Assembly: GCA_020161855.1 (NCBI GenBank)
Contig: JAIUNJ010000005.1
Coordinates: 62,001-126,000, forward strand
Direction of reading: 5' to 3'
Length of the DNA stretch: 64,000 nt
Source of the DNA: Pseudomonadota bacterium
GTDB taxonomy: Bacteria; Pseudomonadota; Alphaproteobacteria; Rhizobiales; Aestuariivirgaceae
Below the pieces are notes generated by a model. It saw nothing but the letters and a program-made list of their open reading frames with translations, searched no databases and was not told where the DNA came from. Below are positions 1-9,341 of this stretch, one piece after another; the stretch's first letter is position 1; each line of letters opens with the position of its first letter. A program made the translations under genes and the position numbers.

Positions 1-1923
1 GTCTGGATGCCTGCGGATGCCGGGAAGGACCCCGTACCGGCGCTCCTCGAGTATATTCCCTACCGCAAGCGCGACGGCACCATCGTCCGTGACGCCCTGA
101 CCCATCCCTATATGGCGGGTCATGGCTATGCCTGCATCCGTGTTGACATGCGCGGCAATGGCGACAGCGACGGGTTGATGGACGATGAATACAGCAAGCA
201 GGAGCAGGAAGACTGCCTTGAAGTGATTGCCTGGCTGGCGCGGCAGAAATGGTGTTCGGGCCGGGTCGGCATGTTCGGCATCTCCTGGGGCGGTTTCAAC
301 GCCCTGCAGGTGGCAGCGCTTCGCCCGCCAGCCCTCAAGGCCATCGTCAGCCTGTGCTCGACGGACGACCGCTACGAGGATGACATCCACTACAAGGGCG
401 GCACCCTGATCAACGAGAACCTGGGCTGGGCCGCCACCATGCTGGCCTATACCTCAAGGCCACCCGATCCGAAGATCGTCGGGCGGCGCTGGAAGAAGAT
501 GTGGCTCGAGCGGCTGGAGAACGAACCGTTCCTGCTCATCGACTGGCTCAAGCACCCCTATCGCGATGCCTACTGGAAGCACGGCTCGATCTGCGAGGAC
601 TGGTCCAAGATCAATATCGGCGTGCTGCTGATCGGCGGCTGGAACGATGCCTATTCCAACGCCATTCCCCGCATGATGAAGAACCTGCGCTGCCCGCGCA
701 AAGCCATCATCGGACCGTGGGCGCACAAGTACCCGCATTTCGCAGCCCCAGGGCCGCGGATCGGCGGCCTGCAGGAGATGCTGCGCTGGTGGGACTACTT
801 CCTGAAAGACAAGCCCACCGGCGTCACCAGCGATCCCGACTACCGCGTCTATCTCATGGATGCCTACAAGCCGGGATCCTTCCCTGAACACATCGACGGG
901 CGCTGGATCGGCGAGGGCTTCTGGGGCCATGGCAATATCGAGATGCGCACCTGGCAGCTGACAGCCAATGGCATCGCCGGGCAAGCCGGCCCAGAGAAGG
1001 CGCTCTCTGTCTCGTCAAAGCAGACAACGGGCTTCGACGGCGGTGAATACTGCATCATCTGGCTGGGGCCTGATTTTCCGGGTGACCAGCGCGAAGACGA
1101 TGCCCAGTCGATCGTCTTCGACAGTCCGCCGCTTGCCGACGATCTCGAGATCGTTGGACAGCCCATGTTGGAACTGACACTGTCATCCGACAAGCCCGTG
1201 ACCCATGTGGCGGTGCGCCTGAATGACGTGTGGCCGAGCGGCGAAGTCTCGCGCATCACCTACCACCTGCAGAACCTGTGCATGCGCGACAGCCGCGAGA
1301 TGCCGATGAAGCTTGAGCCCGGCAAACGCTACAAGGTGAAGATCAAGATGGACGACATCGCCTGGCGGGTGCCCAAGGGACACCGCGTGCGCGTGTCGAT
1401 CTCCACCACCTATTTCCCGATGATGTGGCCAGTGGCAGAACCCGCAACCCTCACGGTCTATGCCGGTGCTTCCAGCGTGCAATTGCCAATCCGCAAGAAG
1501 AATCCTGTGGAGCGGACGGTTTCCTTCGCACCACCGGAAGCGGCGACCCCGGTTGCACTCAAAGACATCAAGAAGCCCTGGCACAAGCGCGAGAAGACCG
1601 TCGACCCGAAGACCGGCGAAGTGAGGCTCGAGATCATCGATGATTTCGGCACGCAGGAGATCAAGGAACACGGGATGATCACCGGCGGGGCGGGCCGCGA
1701 AAGCTATCGCATTATGCCGGATGATCCGCTGTCGGCGGTCATGGAAACGCACTGGACCGAAACGCGCAAGCGTGGCGCCTGGGATACGCGGACAGAAACC
1801 TATGGCCGCCTCACGGCCAGCGCGACGCACTGGAAGGTGTGGGGAAAGATCGAAGCCTATGAGGGCAAGAAGCTGATCTTCTCCAAGGAGTTCAACGAGG
1901 AGATCGAACGCAAGCTGCAATAG
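1..1923 (+). CDS. CocE/NonD family serine hydrolase (5'-truncated)
   Basis: The open frame runs in from the left edge (codons GTC TGG before the first ATG at 7), so the N-terminus lies outside the window. The visible part has an alpha/beta-hydrolase half with the nucleophile motif GISWGG (Ser codon 283-285), a GGWND segment that should supply the acid and GPWAH that should supply the histidine. A beta-sandwich half of the X-Pro dipeptidyl-peptidase C-terminal type follows, containing the stretch RVPKGHRVRVSIS. This is the CocE (cocaine esterase)/acyl-peptidase architecture. The family hydrolyses esters or amides, but the substrate cannot be read from sequence. The gene is followed after 10 bases by a YqaA-like gene on the same strand. 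Confidence 0.88.
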   Translation, partial: VWMPADAGKDPVPALLEYIPYRKRDGTIVRDALTHPYMAGHGYACIRVDMRGNGDSDGLMDDEYSKQEQEDCLEVIAWLARQKWCSGRVGMFGISWGGFNALQVAALRPPALKAIVSLCSTDDRYEDDIHYKGGTLINENLGWAATMLAYTSRPPDPKIVGRRWKKMWLERLENEPFLLIDWLKHPYRDAYWKHGSICEDWSKINIGVLLIGGWNDAYSNAIPRMMKNLRCPRKAIIGPWAHKYPHFAAPGPRIGGLQEMLRWWDYFLKDKPTGVTSDPDYRVYLMDAYKPGSFPEHIDGRWIGEGFWGHGNIEMRTWQLTANGIAGQAGPEKALSVSSKQTTGFDGGEYCIIWLGPDFPGDQREDDAQSIVFDSPPLADDLEIVGQPMLELTLSSDKPVTHVAVRLNDVWPSGEVSRITYHLQNLCMRDSREMPMKLEPGKRYKVKIKMDDIAWRVPKGHRVRVSISTTYFPMMWPVAEPATLTVYAGASSVQLPIRKKNPVERTVSFAPPEAATPVALKDIKKPWHKREKTVDPKTGEVRLEIIDDFGTQEIKEHGMITGGAGRESYRIMPDDPLSAVMETHWTETRKRGAWDTRTETYGRLTASATHWKVWGKIEAYEGKKLIFSKEFNEEIERKLQ

Positions 1924-1933
1924 CGCAGAACCC

Positions 1934-2371
1934 ATGGACGCGCTCATGGCCCACGCGGGCCTTGCCCTTTCGGCTTTCACCTCGGCCACCCTCCTGCCGG
2001 GGACATCGGAGGTGACGCTTCTCGCCGCGGCTGCCAGATGGCCCGGCCTGATCGCCACGCTCTTCCCGGTGGCGACGCTCTTCAACGTGCTGGGCAGCCT
2101 TGTGAACTGGTGGCTCGGCCGCAATGCCGTGCGCTTTGCCGGCAGGCGCTGGTTTCCCGTGTCGGTGGCCCAGATCGAAACGGCACAGAAGCGCTTCGGT
2201 GCCTATGGTCCCTGGGCGCTGCTGCTCTCCTGGGTGCCGGTGATCGGAGACCCGCTCACGGTTGCCGCGGGCGTACTCAAGGTACCGCTCGCCACATTTC
2301 TTGCGATTGTCACGCTGGCCAAGGGCGCCCGCTACGCCGCTCTTCTGGCAGGGCTCACAGTCCTCAGCTGA
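1934..2371 (+). CDS. YqaA-like small membrane protein (DedA/SNARE-associated superfamily)
   Basis: This 145-residue hydrophobic protein has about three or four membrane segments. It matches Escherichia coli YqaA in length and in its conserved blocks: SATLLPGTSE near the N-terminus, a glycine/asparagine-rich second helix (LGSLVNWWLGR), LLSWVPVIGDPL, and a basic C-terminal helix containing AKGARYAALL. YqaA is a divergent relative of DedA membrane proteins, some of which are implicated in lipid carrier flipping; its own role is not established. The stop codon abuts the stop of the convergent cfa gene with no gap (TGATCA at 2369-2374). Confidence 0.8.
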   Translation: MDALMAHAGLALSAFTSATLLPGTSEVTLLAAAARWPGLIATLFPVATLFNVLGSLVNWWLGRNAVRFAGRRWFPVSVAQIETAQKRFGAYGPWALLLSWVPVIGDPLTVAAGVLKVPLATFLAIVTLAKGARYAALLAGLTVLS

Positions 2372-3571
2372 TCAGGCGGCAGTCACGGGCTTGCGCAGCT
2401 TGTAGATGCCGACGTCGATCAGGCCCTCGCTGAAACCCGCCTCGCAATAACAGAGATAGAGCTTCCAGAGCTTGCGGAAGCGCTCGTCGAAGCCAAGGGG
2501 CTTGATGCGTGGCCAAGCCACCTCGAAGCGATCGTGCCACATGGCCAGGGTGCGCGCATAGGACTGGCCGAAGCATTCGATCTTCTCAAGCAGGAGGCCG
2601 GCCTTCTGGGCCTGTTCACGCATGATCTGCTTGGTGAGCAGCATGCCGCCCGGAAAAATGTAGCGCTGGATGAAGTCGACGCCGTTGCGATAGCTGTCCC
2701 AGTTGCTTTCAATGATGGTGATGCCCTGGATGGCCGCGGCACCGCCGGGCTTGAGCCGGTCATAGAGCGTGCGGAAGTAGACGGGCCAATGGGCCTCGCC
2801 AACGGCTTCAATCATCTCGACGGAGGCAATGCCATCGAAGGTGCCGCGGGTGTCGCGGTAGTCCTCGAAGACGAGTTCAACCTTGTCAGCGACGCCGGCC
2901 GCCTTCATGCGCTCCCGGGCAAACTCAAGCTGTTCGCGCGACAGGGTGATGCCGCGCAGACGGGCGCCCGCCTTGCCCACTTCCTCGGCCACGCCACCCC
3001 AGCCGCATCCGATCTCGAGGATTTCCTTGCCTGGCGCCACTTCCGCGGCTTCCATGACTTTCGCGATCTTCTGGCGCTGGGCCGCCTCCAGGCTGTTGCC
3101 CGTGCCATCGAAGATCGCCGAGGAATAGCTCATCGTGTCGTCGAGCCAGAGCTTGTAGAACGCGTTGCCGAGATCATAGTGGGCGGCGATGTTGTCCTTG
3201 GAGCCCTCGCGATTGTTGTCGCGACGCTTGTGCCAGAGCTTGTCGAAGAGGCTGGCAAAGAAAACACCGGTCGAGGCGCCATCGAGGCTGCCCCGGTTCT
3301 GCAGGTAGAAGCGGAAAAAGGCAGTCGGATCACGGCTTTCAACGTCACCCGCGAGGTAACGCTCGAAGAACCCGAGCTGGCCACGGCGCATGGCCGCCCA
3401 GACCACCTTGAAATTACGGAAGGACAGATCGGCATCTATGCCCTCACCCTTGCGCCCGAGAAGCACCGTCCTGCCCGAGGGCAAGGTCAGCTCCAGCGAC
3501 CCCTTGTAGGTCTTCGGCAGCAGTCGCCTGGCAACAGCAATGATCAGATTGCCAATCGGCCCCTCGGTCAT
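2372..3571 (-). CDS. cfa: cyclopropane-fatty-acyl-phospholipid synthase
   Basis: The protein transfers a methylene group from S-adenosylmethionine to unsaturated acyl chains of membrane phospholipids, making cyclopropane fatty acids. It shows the SAM-binding motif LEIGCGWGG, the family block NIAAHYDLGN.FY..WLD.TM.YS, and the C-terminal YCEAGF segment that holds the conserved cysteine in this family. The start MTEGPIGN at 3571 follows a good ribosome site (GAGGGGAC). The frame stays open 42 codons upstream, but that part has no family resemblance. At 399 residues it has normal length. It is convergent with the YqaA-like gene and divergent from the peptide importer operon. Confidence 0.95.
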   Translation of the reverse strand: MTEGPIGNLIIAVARRLLPKTYKGSLELTLPSGRTVLLGRKGEGIDADLSFRNFKVVWAAMRRGQLGFFERYLAGDVESRDPTAFFRFYLQNRGSLDGASTGVFFASLFDKLWHKRRDNNREGSKDNIAAHYDLGNAFYKLWLDDTMSYSSAIFDGTGNSLEAAQRQKIAKVMEAAEVAPGKEILEIGCGWGGVAEEVGKAGARLRGITLSREQLEFARERMKAAGVADKVELVFEDYRDTRGTFDGIASVEMIEAVGEAHWPVYFRTLYDRLKPGGAAAIQGITIIESNWDSYRNGVDFIQRYIFPGGMLLTKQIMREQAQKAGLLLEKIECFGQSYARTLAMWHDRFEVAWPRIKPLGFDERFRKLWKLYLCYCEAGFSEGLIDVGIYKLRKPVTAA

Positions 3572-4049
3572 GTCCCCTCGCCCGTTCGTTGTCGCAGCCG
3601 CAAATTGAAGCGACCGGACAGCAATTTCAAGGTTTTCCTCCGGGCCCGGGAATGCGACCCGGATGACCCGAAGACACGGGTTCATTTTTCTCAACAATTC
3701 AGCGGAAGTGCATCCAAGAGATGGCCGCAGCGCGGAGTGCCCTCGTGCCTTGCGCGCAATCGGAGGCGCCGGCCGGAACCCACGAAAACCCAGTATTTCC
3801 GCTGCTGCCCGCTGCAGCAGGCCGGCGCAACAGTGCCGCCATTCTTATGTCGTCCAAACGACATCTTTGCCCAGCAAACCGTCGTTCCGGATCGCTCACG
3901 GCGAGATGATCGGTTCTATTGCCGTGATTGACGGGAACCCCGCACCATGCAAGGTTTTCGTACCTTCCGGCGCGCCGGACGGCAAAGTTTGGTGCACTTA
4001 ATGAAGAACGACGGGAGAAGATCTCCCGCAATGCTCTGAGGAGTGAGAC
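3572..4049. other. intergenic region between cfa and the peptide importer
   Basis: This 478-base divergent spacer should hold promoters for cfa (leftward) and the importer operon (rightward). I see a ribosome site (TGAGGAGTGAGAC) before 4050 but no convincing -35/-10 pair and no clear operator. A 112-codon open frame at 3663-4001 has no family resemblance and looks incidental. Confidence 0.5.
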
Positions 4050-5642
4050 ATGACAGAATTCGAGTTCAAACTGGAACAGGCCAAGTCGGCCGTGACGCGC
4101 GGCAAGCTTTCCCGCCGCGACTTCATGACCTTCGCGGTGGCCGGTGGCCTTTCGATCGCGGCCGCCAACTCCCTGTTCATCAGGGCGGCCCGCGCCCAGG
4201 CGAAGCCCGGCGGACATTTCCGCGTCGGCCTCGGCCATGGCAACACCACGGACACCTTCGATCCGGCAACCTGGGCCCACGGCATGAACTTCGCCTGGGG
4301 CAAGGGCCTCACGGGCGCACCGCTGGTGCGTGTCGACCCCAAGGGCGGCTGCGTTCCCTACCTGGCCGAAAGCTTCGAGCCGTCGGATGGCGCCAAGAAG
4401 TGGGTTTTCAAAATCCGTTCGGGTGTGACCTTCCACAATGGCAAGACACTTACCGCCGATGACGTTGTCGGCACTGTGAACTACCATATCGGACCCGACT
4501 CCAAGTCTCCCGGCAAAGCCTATCTGGCCGGTGTTGCCTCGGTGAAGGCCGATGGTGCCGACACGGTGATCTTTGAACTCAAGGGCGCCGACGCCGACTT
4601 CCCCTACAACCTCACCAACTACCAGTTCCCGATCCTGTCGATCGTCGACGGCAAGCCTGATCTCTCCGGCAACGGCGCTGGCCCCTATGTGCTCGATGGC
4701 TTCGAACCCGGCGTGAAGGTGCACTTCAAGCGCAATCCGAACGCCTTCGCGCCCGGCAACTTCGACGAGGTGACGCAGCTCTCGATCCTCGATCCGGCTG
4801 CACGCACCAACGCCTTCCTCGCCGGCGAAGTCGACTTCATCGACCGCGCCGACCTGAAGACGATCGACCTGTTGAAGTCGGCACCTGGCACGGAAATCTA
4901 CAACGTGTCCGGCTACCAGTACTACAACGCCCCGATGCTGACGGACGTGGCACCCTTCGACAAGCTCGAAGTGCGCCAGGCCCTGAAGTGGGCGATCAAC
5001 CGCCAGGACCTCGTCGACAAGGTGCTGTTCGGCTATGGCAAGCCCGGCAACGACTCGCCCATCGCATCGGCCATGAAGTTCGCCTTCAATCCCGAGCCGG
5101 TCTACGGCTATGATCCGGACAAGGCGAAGTCGCTGCTCAAGCAGGCCGGCATGGAAAACCTCAAGGTCGACCTGTCGGCAGCGGATGCGGCCTTTGCCGG
5201 TTCAGTCGACTGCGCCCTGCTGATGGCCGAACACGCCAAGGCCGCAGGCATCGAGATCAACGTGATCCGCGAACCGAACGACGGCTACTGGGACAATGTG
5301 TGGATCAAGAAGCCGTGGAGTCATTGCTATTGGGGCGGCCGCCCCACGGCAGACGCCATGCTGACGGTTTCACTCGCAGCCGATGCCGCCTGGAACGATA
5401 CGCGCTGGAAGAACCCGCGCTTCAATGAACTGCTGCCGCTGGCCCGCGCCGAGACCGACGATGCCAAGCGCACCGCCATGTATGCGGAGATGCAGCAACT
5501 GGTTCACGACGATGGTGGCCAGATGGTCCTCATGTTCTCCAACTATGTCGGCGCGCTGTCGACCAAGGTGGCCCATGGCGATCTCAACGCCGACAATGAT
5601 CACGACGGCGGCTACATGTATGACCGCTGGTGGTTCGCGTAA
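4050..5642 (+). CDS. Dpp/Opp-type ABC transporter substrate-binding protein
   Basis: This 530-residue extracytoplasmic solute-binding protein of family 5 binds peptides, nickel or related ligands. The N-terminus carries a twin-arginine type signal (LSRRDFMTFAVAGG, then cleavage near ARAQA), so it is probably exported folded. Family blocks include VTFHNGKTLTADDV, VRQALKWAINRQDLV and the C-terminal YMYDRWWFA. It heads an operon of two permeases and a fused ATPase (to 9313) on the same strand. A strong terminator-like hairpin lies 23 bases after its stop, which would make it more abundant than the membrane parts. The ligand is unknown. Confidence 0.93.
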   Translation: MTEFEFKLEQAKSAVTRGKLSRRDFMTFAVAGGLSIAAANSLFIRAARAQAKPGGHFRVGLGHGNTTDTFDPATWAHGMNFAWGKGLTGAPLVRVDPKGGCVPYLAESFEPSDGAKKWVFKIRSGVTFHNGKTLTADDVVGTVNYHIGPDSKSPGKAYLAGVASVKADGADTVIFELKGADADFPYNLTNYQFPILSIVDGKPDLSGNGAGPYVLDGFEPGVKVHFKRNPNAFAPGNFDEVTQLSILDPAARTNAFLAGEVDFIDRADLKTIDLLKSAPGTEIYNVSGYQYYNAPMLTDVAPFDKLEVRQALKWAINRQDLVDKVLFGYGKPGNDSPIASAMKFAFNPEPVYGYDPDKAKSLLKQAGMENLKVDLSAADAAFAGSVDCALLMAEHAKAAGIEINVIREPNDGYWDNVWIKKPWSHCYWGGRPTADAMLTVSLAADAAWNDTRWKNPRFNELLPLARAETDDAKRTAMYAEMQQLVHDDGGQMVLMFSNYVGALSTKVAHGDLNADNDHDGGYMYDRWWFA

Positions 5643-5665
5643 GCCATCTGCCATCACGCTTTCAG

Positions 5666-5695
5666 CACCCCGCCCGCAAGGCGGGGTGTTTTTTT
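5666..5695 (+). terminator. intrinsic terminator or attenuator inside the peptide importer operon
   Basis: A 9-bp perfect stem (CACCCCGCC / GGCGGGGTG, 5666-5674 and 5680-5688) with a 5-base loop is followed by seven T residues (5689-5695). It lies between the binding-protein gene and the first permease gene, so the permeases need read-through or their own promoter. Confidence 0.85.
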
Positions 5696-5733
5696 GTCTC
5701 ATGTCGCTTTTGCCCGATGGATTGGCAAAAATT

Positions 5734-5764
5734 GCTAGCATTGAGTTGTGGGTCTGCTAGCATT
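5734..5764. repeat. direct repeat of GCTAGCATT, 22 bp apart
   Basis: GCTAGCATT occurs at 5734-5742 and 5756-5764. Each copy includes the palindrome TGCTAGCA. The 22-bp period places both on the same DNA face, as for a paired regulator site, in the gap between terminator and permease gene. No known operator is recognised. Confidence 0.45.
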
Positions 5765-5818
5765 TTCCACGTTACCGGGACACAGAAGCCCGGCCTGAAA
5801 TATCGGGGAGTGACGCGC

Positions 5819-6799
5819 ATGCATCCTGTTCTACGCACGGTGCTGCAACGTTTGGGGCTTGGCGTCCTGACACTGCTGGCAGTGTCAGTGATTATTTTCT
5901 CGAGCCTCGAGTTGCTGCCAGGCGGTTTTGCCGAGGCCATTCTGGGCCAGAGCGCGACGCCGGAAACCGTAGCCGCCTTCAACAAGTCACTGGGCCTCGA
6001 CCGCCCGGCCACGACCCGTTACGTCGAATGGGTGACGGGCGTCTTCACGGGCGATCTCGGAAAATCCTTCGCCGGCGCCGGCGGCTGGCGCTCGGACAAT
6101 GTGCGCACCGTGACAAGCATCATCGGGCCCCGCCTCTACAACACATTCTTCCTGGCAGCGCTGACCGCCATCATTGCCGTTCCCATCGCCCTCGCGCTCG
6201 GCCTGCTCACGGCGCTCTATCGCAACAGCTGGTTTGACCGGGTCTGCAATGCCCTCACGCTGACGACCATCGCATCGCCGGAATTCTTCGTTGCCTATAT
6301 CCTGATGTTCTTCTTCGCGGTGAAGCTGAAGATTTTCTACCCGCTCTCAACCGTGAACGCCGACACACCCTTCTTGGAACATGTCAGCCGGGCGATGCTG
6401 CCCGCGATCACTTTGACGCTCGTCATCATCGCCCACATGATGCGCATGACGCGGGCCTCGATCATTGCCCTGCTTTCGAGCCCCTATATCGAGATGGCAA
6501 AGCTGAAGGGACTTACCGGACGGCAAGTCATCCTCAATCACGCCCTTCCCAATGCCTGGGCGCCCATCGCGACCGTGATCGCCTTCAACCTCGCCTATCT
6601 TGTCGTGGGTGTTGTCGTGGTCGAGGTGGTGTTTGTCTATCCAGGCATCGGGCAGTTGATGGTGGATTCCGTCTCGAGCCGCGACATGCCTGTGGCCCAG
6701 GCCTGCGCCCTGATCTTTGCCGCGACATATATCCTGCTCAACCTTCTGGCTGACATCGTCGCCATCGTCACCAATCCGAGGCTGCTGCACCCCAAATGA
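5819..6799 (+). CDS. Dpp/Opp-type ABC transporter permease, DppB-like
   Basis: This 326-residue inner-membrane permease has an N-terminal helix (LQRLGLGVLTLLAVSVIIF), about six membrane segments and the cytoplasmic coupling motif around IEMAKLKGLTGRQVILNHALPNA. That motif is the DppB/OppB signature that contacts the ATPase. ATG 5819 is chosen because GGGGAG stands about ten bases upstream and the family N-terminus begins here. The frame is open 63 codons further up, through the terminator, which rules out the longer form. The stop overlaps the start of the next permease (ATGA). Confidence 0.93.
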   Translation: MHPVLRTVLQRLGLGVLTLLAVSVIIFSSLELLPGGFAEAILGQSATPETVAAFNKSLGLDRPATTRYVEWVTGVFTGDLGKSFAGAGGWRSDNVRTVTSIIGPRLYNTFFLAALTAIIAVPIALALGLLTALYRNSWFDRVCNALTLTTIASPEFFVAYILMFFFAVKLKIFYPLSTVNADTPFLEHVSRAMLPAITLTLVIIAHMMRMTRASIIALLSSPYIEMAKLKGLTGRQVILNHALPNAWAPIATVIAFNLAYLVVGVVVVEVVFVYPGIGQLMVDSVSSRDMPVAQACALIFAATYILLNLLADIVAIVTNPRLLHPK

Positions 6800-7680
6800 C
6801 CACGGAACACGTCGACATCCGCGCCATCCGGTCGCGCCGCACCTTCGGGCAGAATGCCTGGCGGCTGCTCAAGTCCGCGCCCTTCACCGCAAAATTTGGC
6901 ATGGCGGTGATCGCCTTCTATATCTTCTGCGCCATCTTCGCGCCGGTGATCACTCCCTATGGCGAAGCAGAAATTGCAGGCAAGGCCTACCAGCTTTCCT
7001 CCTGGGACCACTGGTTCGGCACCGACCAGATCGGCCGTGACACGCTTTCGCGTGTTATCTACGGGGCCCGCAACACGATCGGCATTGCGTTCCTCACGGT
7101 ATGTATTTCCTTCGCCATCGGCGGTGTGCTCGGCATCTATGCCTCCGTCACCCGCGGCGTTCTGGACCAGATCCTGAGCCGCATCGTCGACGTGCTGATG
7201 TCGATCCCGGTGCTGATCTTCGCCCTCATGCTGCTGACAATGTTCGGCAAGTCGATCTGGAGTCTGATCTTCATCCTCGCCGTGCTCGACTCGACCCGCG
7301 TGTTCCGTCTGGCCCGCAACACGGCCCTCAGCGTTGCCGTGCAGGACTTTGTGGAAGCCGCCCGCCTGCGCGGCGAGAAATTGCCATGGATCGTGCTGCG
7401 CGAGATCGTTCCCAACATCCTGCCGCCGCTCATCGCCGAGTTTGGCCTGCGCTTCTGCTTCGTCTTCCTGACCATTTCGGCGCTTTCATTCCTTGGCGTG
7501 GGCATCCAGCCGCCGACCGCGGACTGGGGCTCAATGGTGGCCGAAAGCAAAACACTGATCACCTTCGGACGGCCGCAGCCTCTCATTCCGGCCGCGGCCA
7601 TCGCCCTGCTCACCGTCGCCGTCAACTTCGTCGTCGACTGGTTCCTGCACAAGACATCGGGGTTGCGCGATGAAAAGTAA
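6796..7680 (+). CDS. Dpp/Opp-type ABC transporter permease, DppC-like
   Basis: This 294-residue inner-membrane permease is the partner of the DppB-like protein. DppC features are the segment HWFGTDQIGRDTLSRVIYGA after the first helix, the coupling motif FVEAARLRGEKLPWIVLREIVPN, and the glycine-rich GVGIQPPTADWGSM near the C-terminus. Start and stop overlap both neighbours (4 and 11 bases), so translation is probably coupled through the permease-ATPase cassette. Confidence 0.94.
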   Translation: MTTEHVDIRAIRSRRTFGQNAWRLLKSAPFTAKFGMAVIAFYIFCAIFAPVITPYGEAEIAGKAYQLSSWDHWFGTDQIGRDTLSRVIYGARNTIGIAFLTVCISFAIGGVLGIYASVTRGVLDQILSRIVDVLMSIPVLIFALMLLTMFGKSIWSLIFILAVLDSTRVFRLARNTALSVAVQDFVEAARLRGEKLPWIVLREIVPNILPPLIAEFGLRFCFVFLTISALSFLGVGIQPPTADWGSMVAESKTLITFGRPQPLIPAAAIALLTVAVNFVVDWFLHKTSGLRDEK

Positions 7681-9313
7681 CGAGAAGCGGAGCGATGCCA
7701 AGCGCGTCAAGGGCGCGCCCCTGGTCGAGATCAAGGGCCTCAAGATCGAAGGCTTCTCGGACGACAAGTGGCATCCCATCATCAAGGGACTCGACCTGAC
7801 ACTGAAGCGTGGTGAAGTGGTCGGACTCATCGGAGAATCGGGGGCCGGCAAGTCGACGCTCGGCCTTGCCGCCATGGGTTATACCAAGCCTGGGTGCAGG
7901 ATTTCGGCGGGTACCGTCAATTTCGATGGCAAGGAGCTGACAACGGCTTCGCAGGAAGAGCTGCGCAAGCTCTGGGGTTCGCGCATCTCCTACGTGGCGC
8001 AGAGTGCCTCCGCCTCTTTCAATCCGGCCCACAAGCTCATGGAGCAGGTGGTGGAGTCGGCCTGCAATCATGGCGTGATGGATCGTGCCGCGGCCGAGGC
8101 CGATGCCAAGGACCTGTTCAAGCGGCTGCAGCTTCCCAATCCAGACACGATCGGCGGGCGCTTCCCGCATCAGGTTTCGGGCGGGCAGCTGCAGCGCGCC
8201 ATGACGGCCATGGCAATGTCCTGCCGGCCTGACCTCATCATCTTCGACGAGCCTACAACCGCCCTCGACGTGACCACGCAGGTGGAAGTGCTCGCGGCGA
8301 TGCGGCGGATCGTGGAGGAATTCGATACGGCAGCCATCTACATCACCCATGATCTGGCGGTGGTGGCCCAGATGGCCCATCGCATCATGGTGCTGCGCTA
8401 CGGCAATCTTGTCGAAGAAGCGGAAACCCGCGCCATGCTCAAGCAGCCAACGCAGGATTACACGAAAACCCTGTGGGCGGTGCGCAAGCTGCAGAAGGAA
8501 GAGAGCAAGGGCGACGATGTCGTCATCTCCGTCAATAACGTGGATGGCAGCTATTCCGGGCTCGTCAAGGTTCTCGATAATGTGACGGTGCGGATTCCGC
8601 GCGGCAAGACCGTCGCCGTGGTGGGCGAAAGCGGGTCCGGCAAGTCGACGCTGGCGCGCGCCATTACAGGTCTCCTGCCGCCCAGCCGCGGCCGCATCAG
8701 CTTCAACGGCAAGGACCTGCCAGCCAAACTTGCCGACCGCGACCGCGACACGCTGCGCCGCATCCAGATGATCTACCAGTCGGCGGATACGGCGCTCAAT
8801 CCGCGCCAGACGGTGCGTGATATCATCGGCCGGCCGACGGAGTTCTACCTCGGGCTCAAGGGCGCAGCCAAGGACAGGCGCGTGGTGGAGCTTCTGGAAG
8901 CGATCGAACTCGATGAGAGCTTCATCGACCGCTATCCCGGCGAAATGTCGGGCGGGCAGAAGCAGCGCATTTCCATCGCGCGCGCGCTCGCGGCCGAACC
9001 GGAAGTCATTATCTGCGACGAGGTGACATCAGCCCTCGACCAGATCGTGCAGGAAGAGATCCTGAAACTGCTTATGCGGCTGCAGGAGCAGACCAAGGTC
9101 ACCTACCTCTTCATCACCCACGACATCGCAACGGTGCGCGCCATCTCCGACGAGATCGTGGTGATGCACAAGGGCAAGGTGGTGCAGCAAGGCCTCAAGT
9201 CTGAAGTGCTCAACCCGCCCTATCCGGCCTATACCGAGTTGCTGCTCTCGTCCGTGCCGCAGATGGACCCGGACTGGCTGACCAATCTTCTGAAGAAGCG
9301 CGCCGCGGCGTGA
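7670..9313 (+). CDS. fused dual ATP-binding protein of the peptide importer (DppD-DppF type)
   Basis: This 547-residue cytoplasmic protein carries two complete ABC ATPase domains in one chain. The first has Walker A GESGAGKST near residue 55, signature VSGGQLQR and Walker B LIIFDEPTTALD. The second has GESGSGKST near residue 320, MSGGQKQR and VIICDEVTSALD. The second Walker B has V for the usual P, common in the DppF half, and keeps the catalytic glutamate. One such protein replaces the separate DppD and DppF subunits. It completes the importer that begins at 4050 and overlaps the DppC-like gene by 11 bases. Confidence 0.94.
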   Translation: MKSNEKRSDAKRVKGAPLVEIKGLKIEGFSDDKWHPIIKGLDLTLKRGEVVGLIGESGAGKSTLGLAAMGYTKPGCRISAGTVNFDGKELTTASQEELRKLWGSRISYVAQSASASFNPAHKLMEQVVESACNHGVMDRAAAEADAKDLFKRLQLPNPDTIGGRFPHQVSGGQLQRAMTAMAMSCRPDLIIFDEPTTALDVTTQVEVLAAMRRIVEEFDTAAIYITHDLAVVAQMAHRIMVLRYGNLVEEAETRAMLKQPTQDYTKTLWAVRKLQKEESKGDDVVISVNNVDGSYSGLVKVLDNVTVRIPRGKTVAVVGESGSGKSTLARAITGLLPPSRGRISFNGKDLPAKLADRDRDTLRRIQMIYQSADTALNPRQTVRDIIGRPTEFYLGLKGAAKDRRVVELLEAIELDESFIDRYPGEMSGGQKQRISIARALAAEPEVIICDEVTSALDQIVQEEILKLLMRLQEQTKVTYLFITHDIATVRAISDEIVVMHKGKVVQQGLKSEVLNPPYPAYTELLLSSVPQMDPDWLTNLLKKRAAA

Positions 9314-9341
9314 TCCCGGGCCTGCGCCGGACATAACCATC

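Noticed and set aside
2534..3931. 465-codon open frame on the plus strand
   Set aside because: It lies opposite cfa, has no family resemblance, and is explained by high GC giving open antisense frames.
3663..4001. 112-codon frame in the cfa/importer spacer
   Set aside because: No ribosome site, no family resemblance and a composition unlike coding DNA of the neighbours.
5723..5737. Sigma-54-like promoter TTGGCA-TTGCT before the DppB-like gene
   Set aside because: The GG and GC doublets are 10 bases apart instead of 12, so the strict -24/-12 spacing fails.
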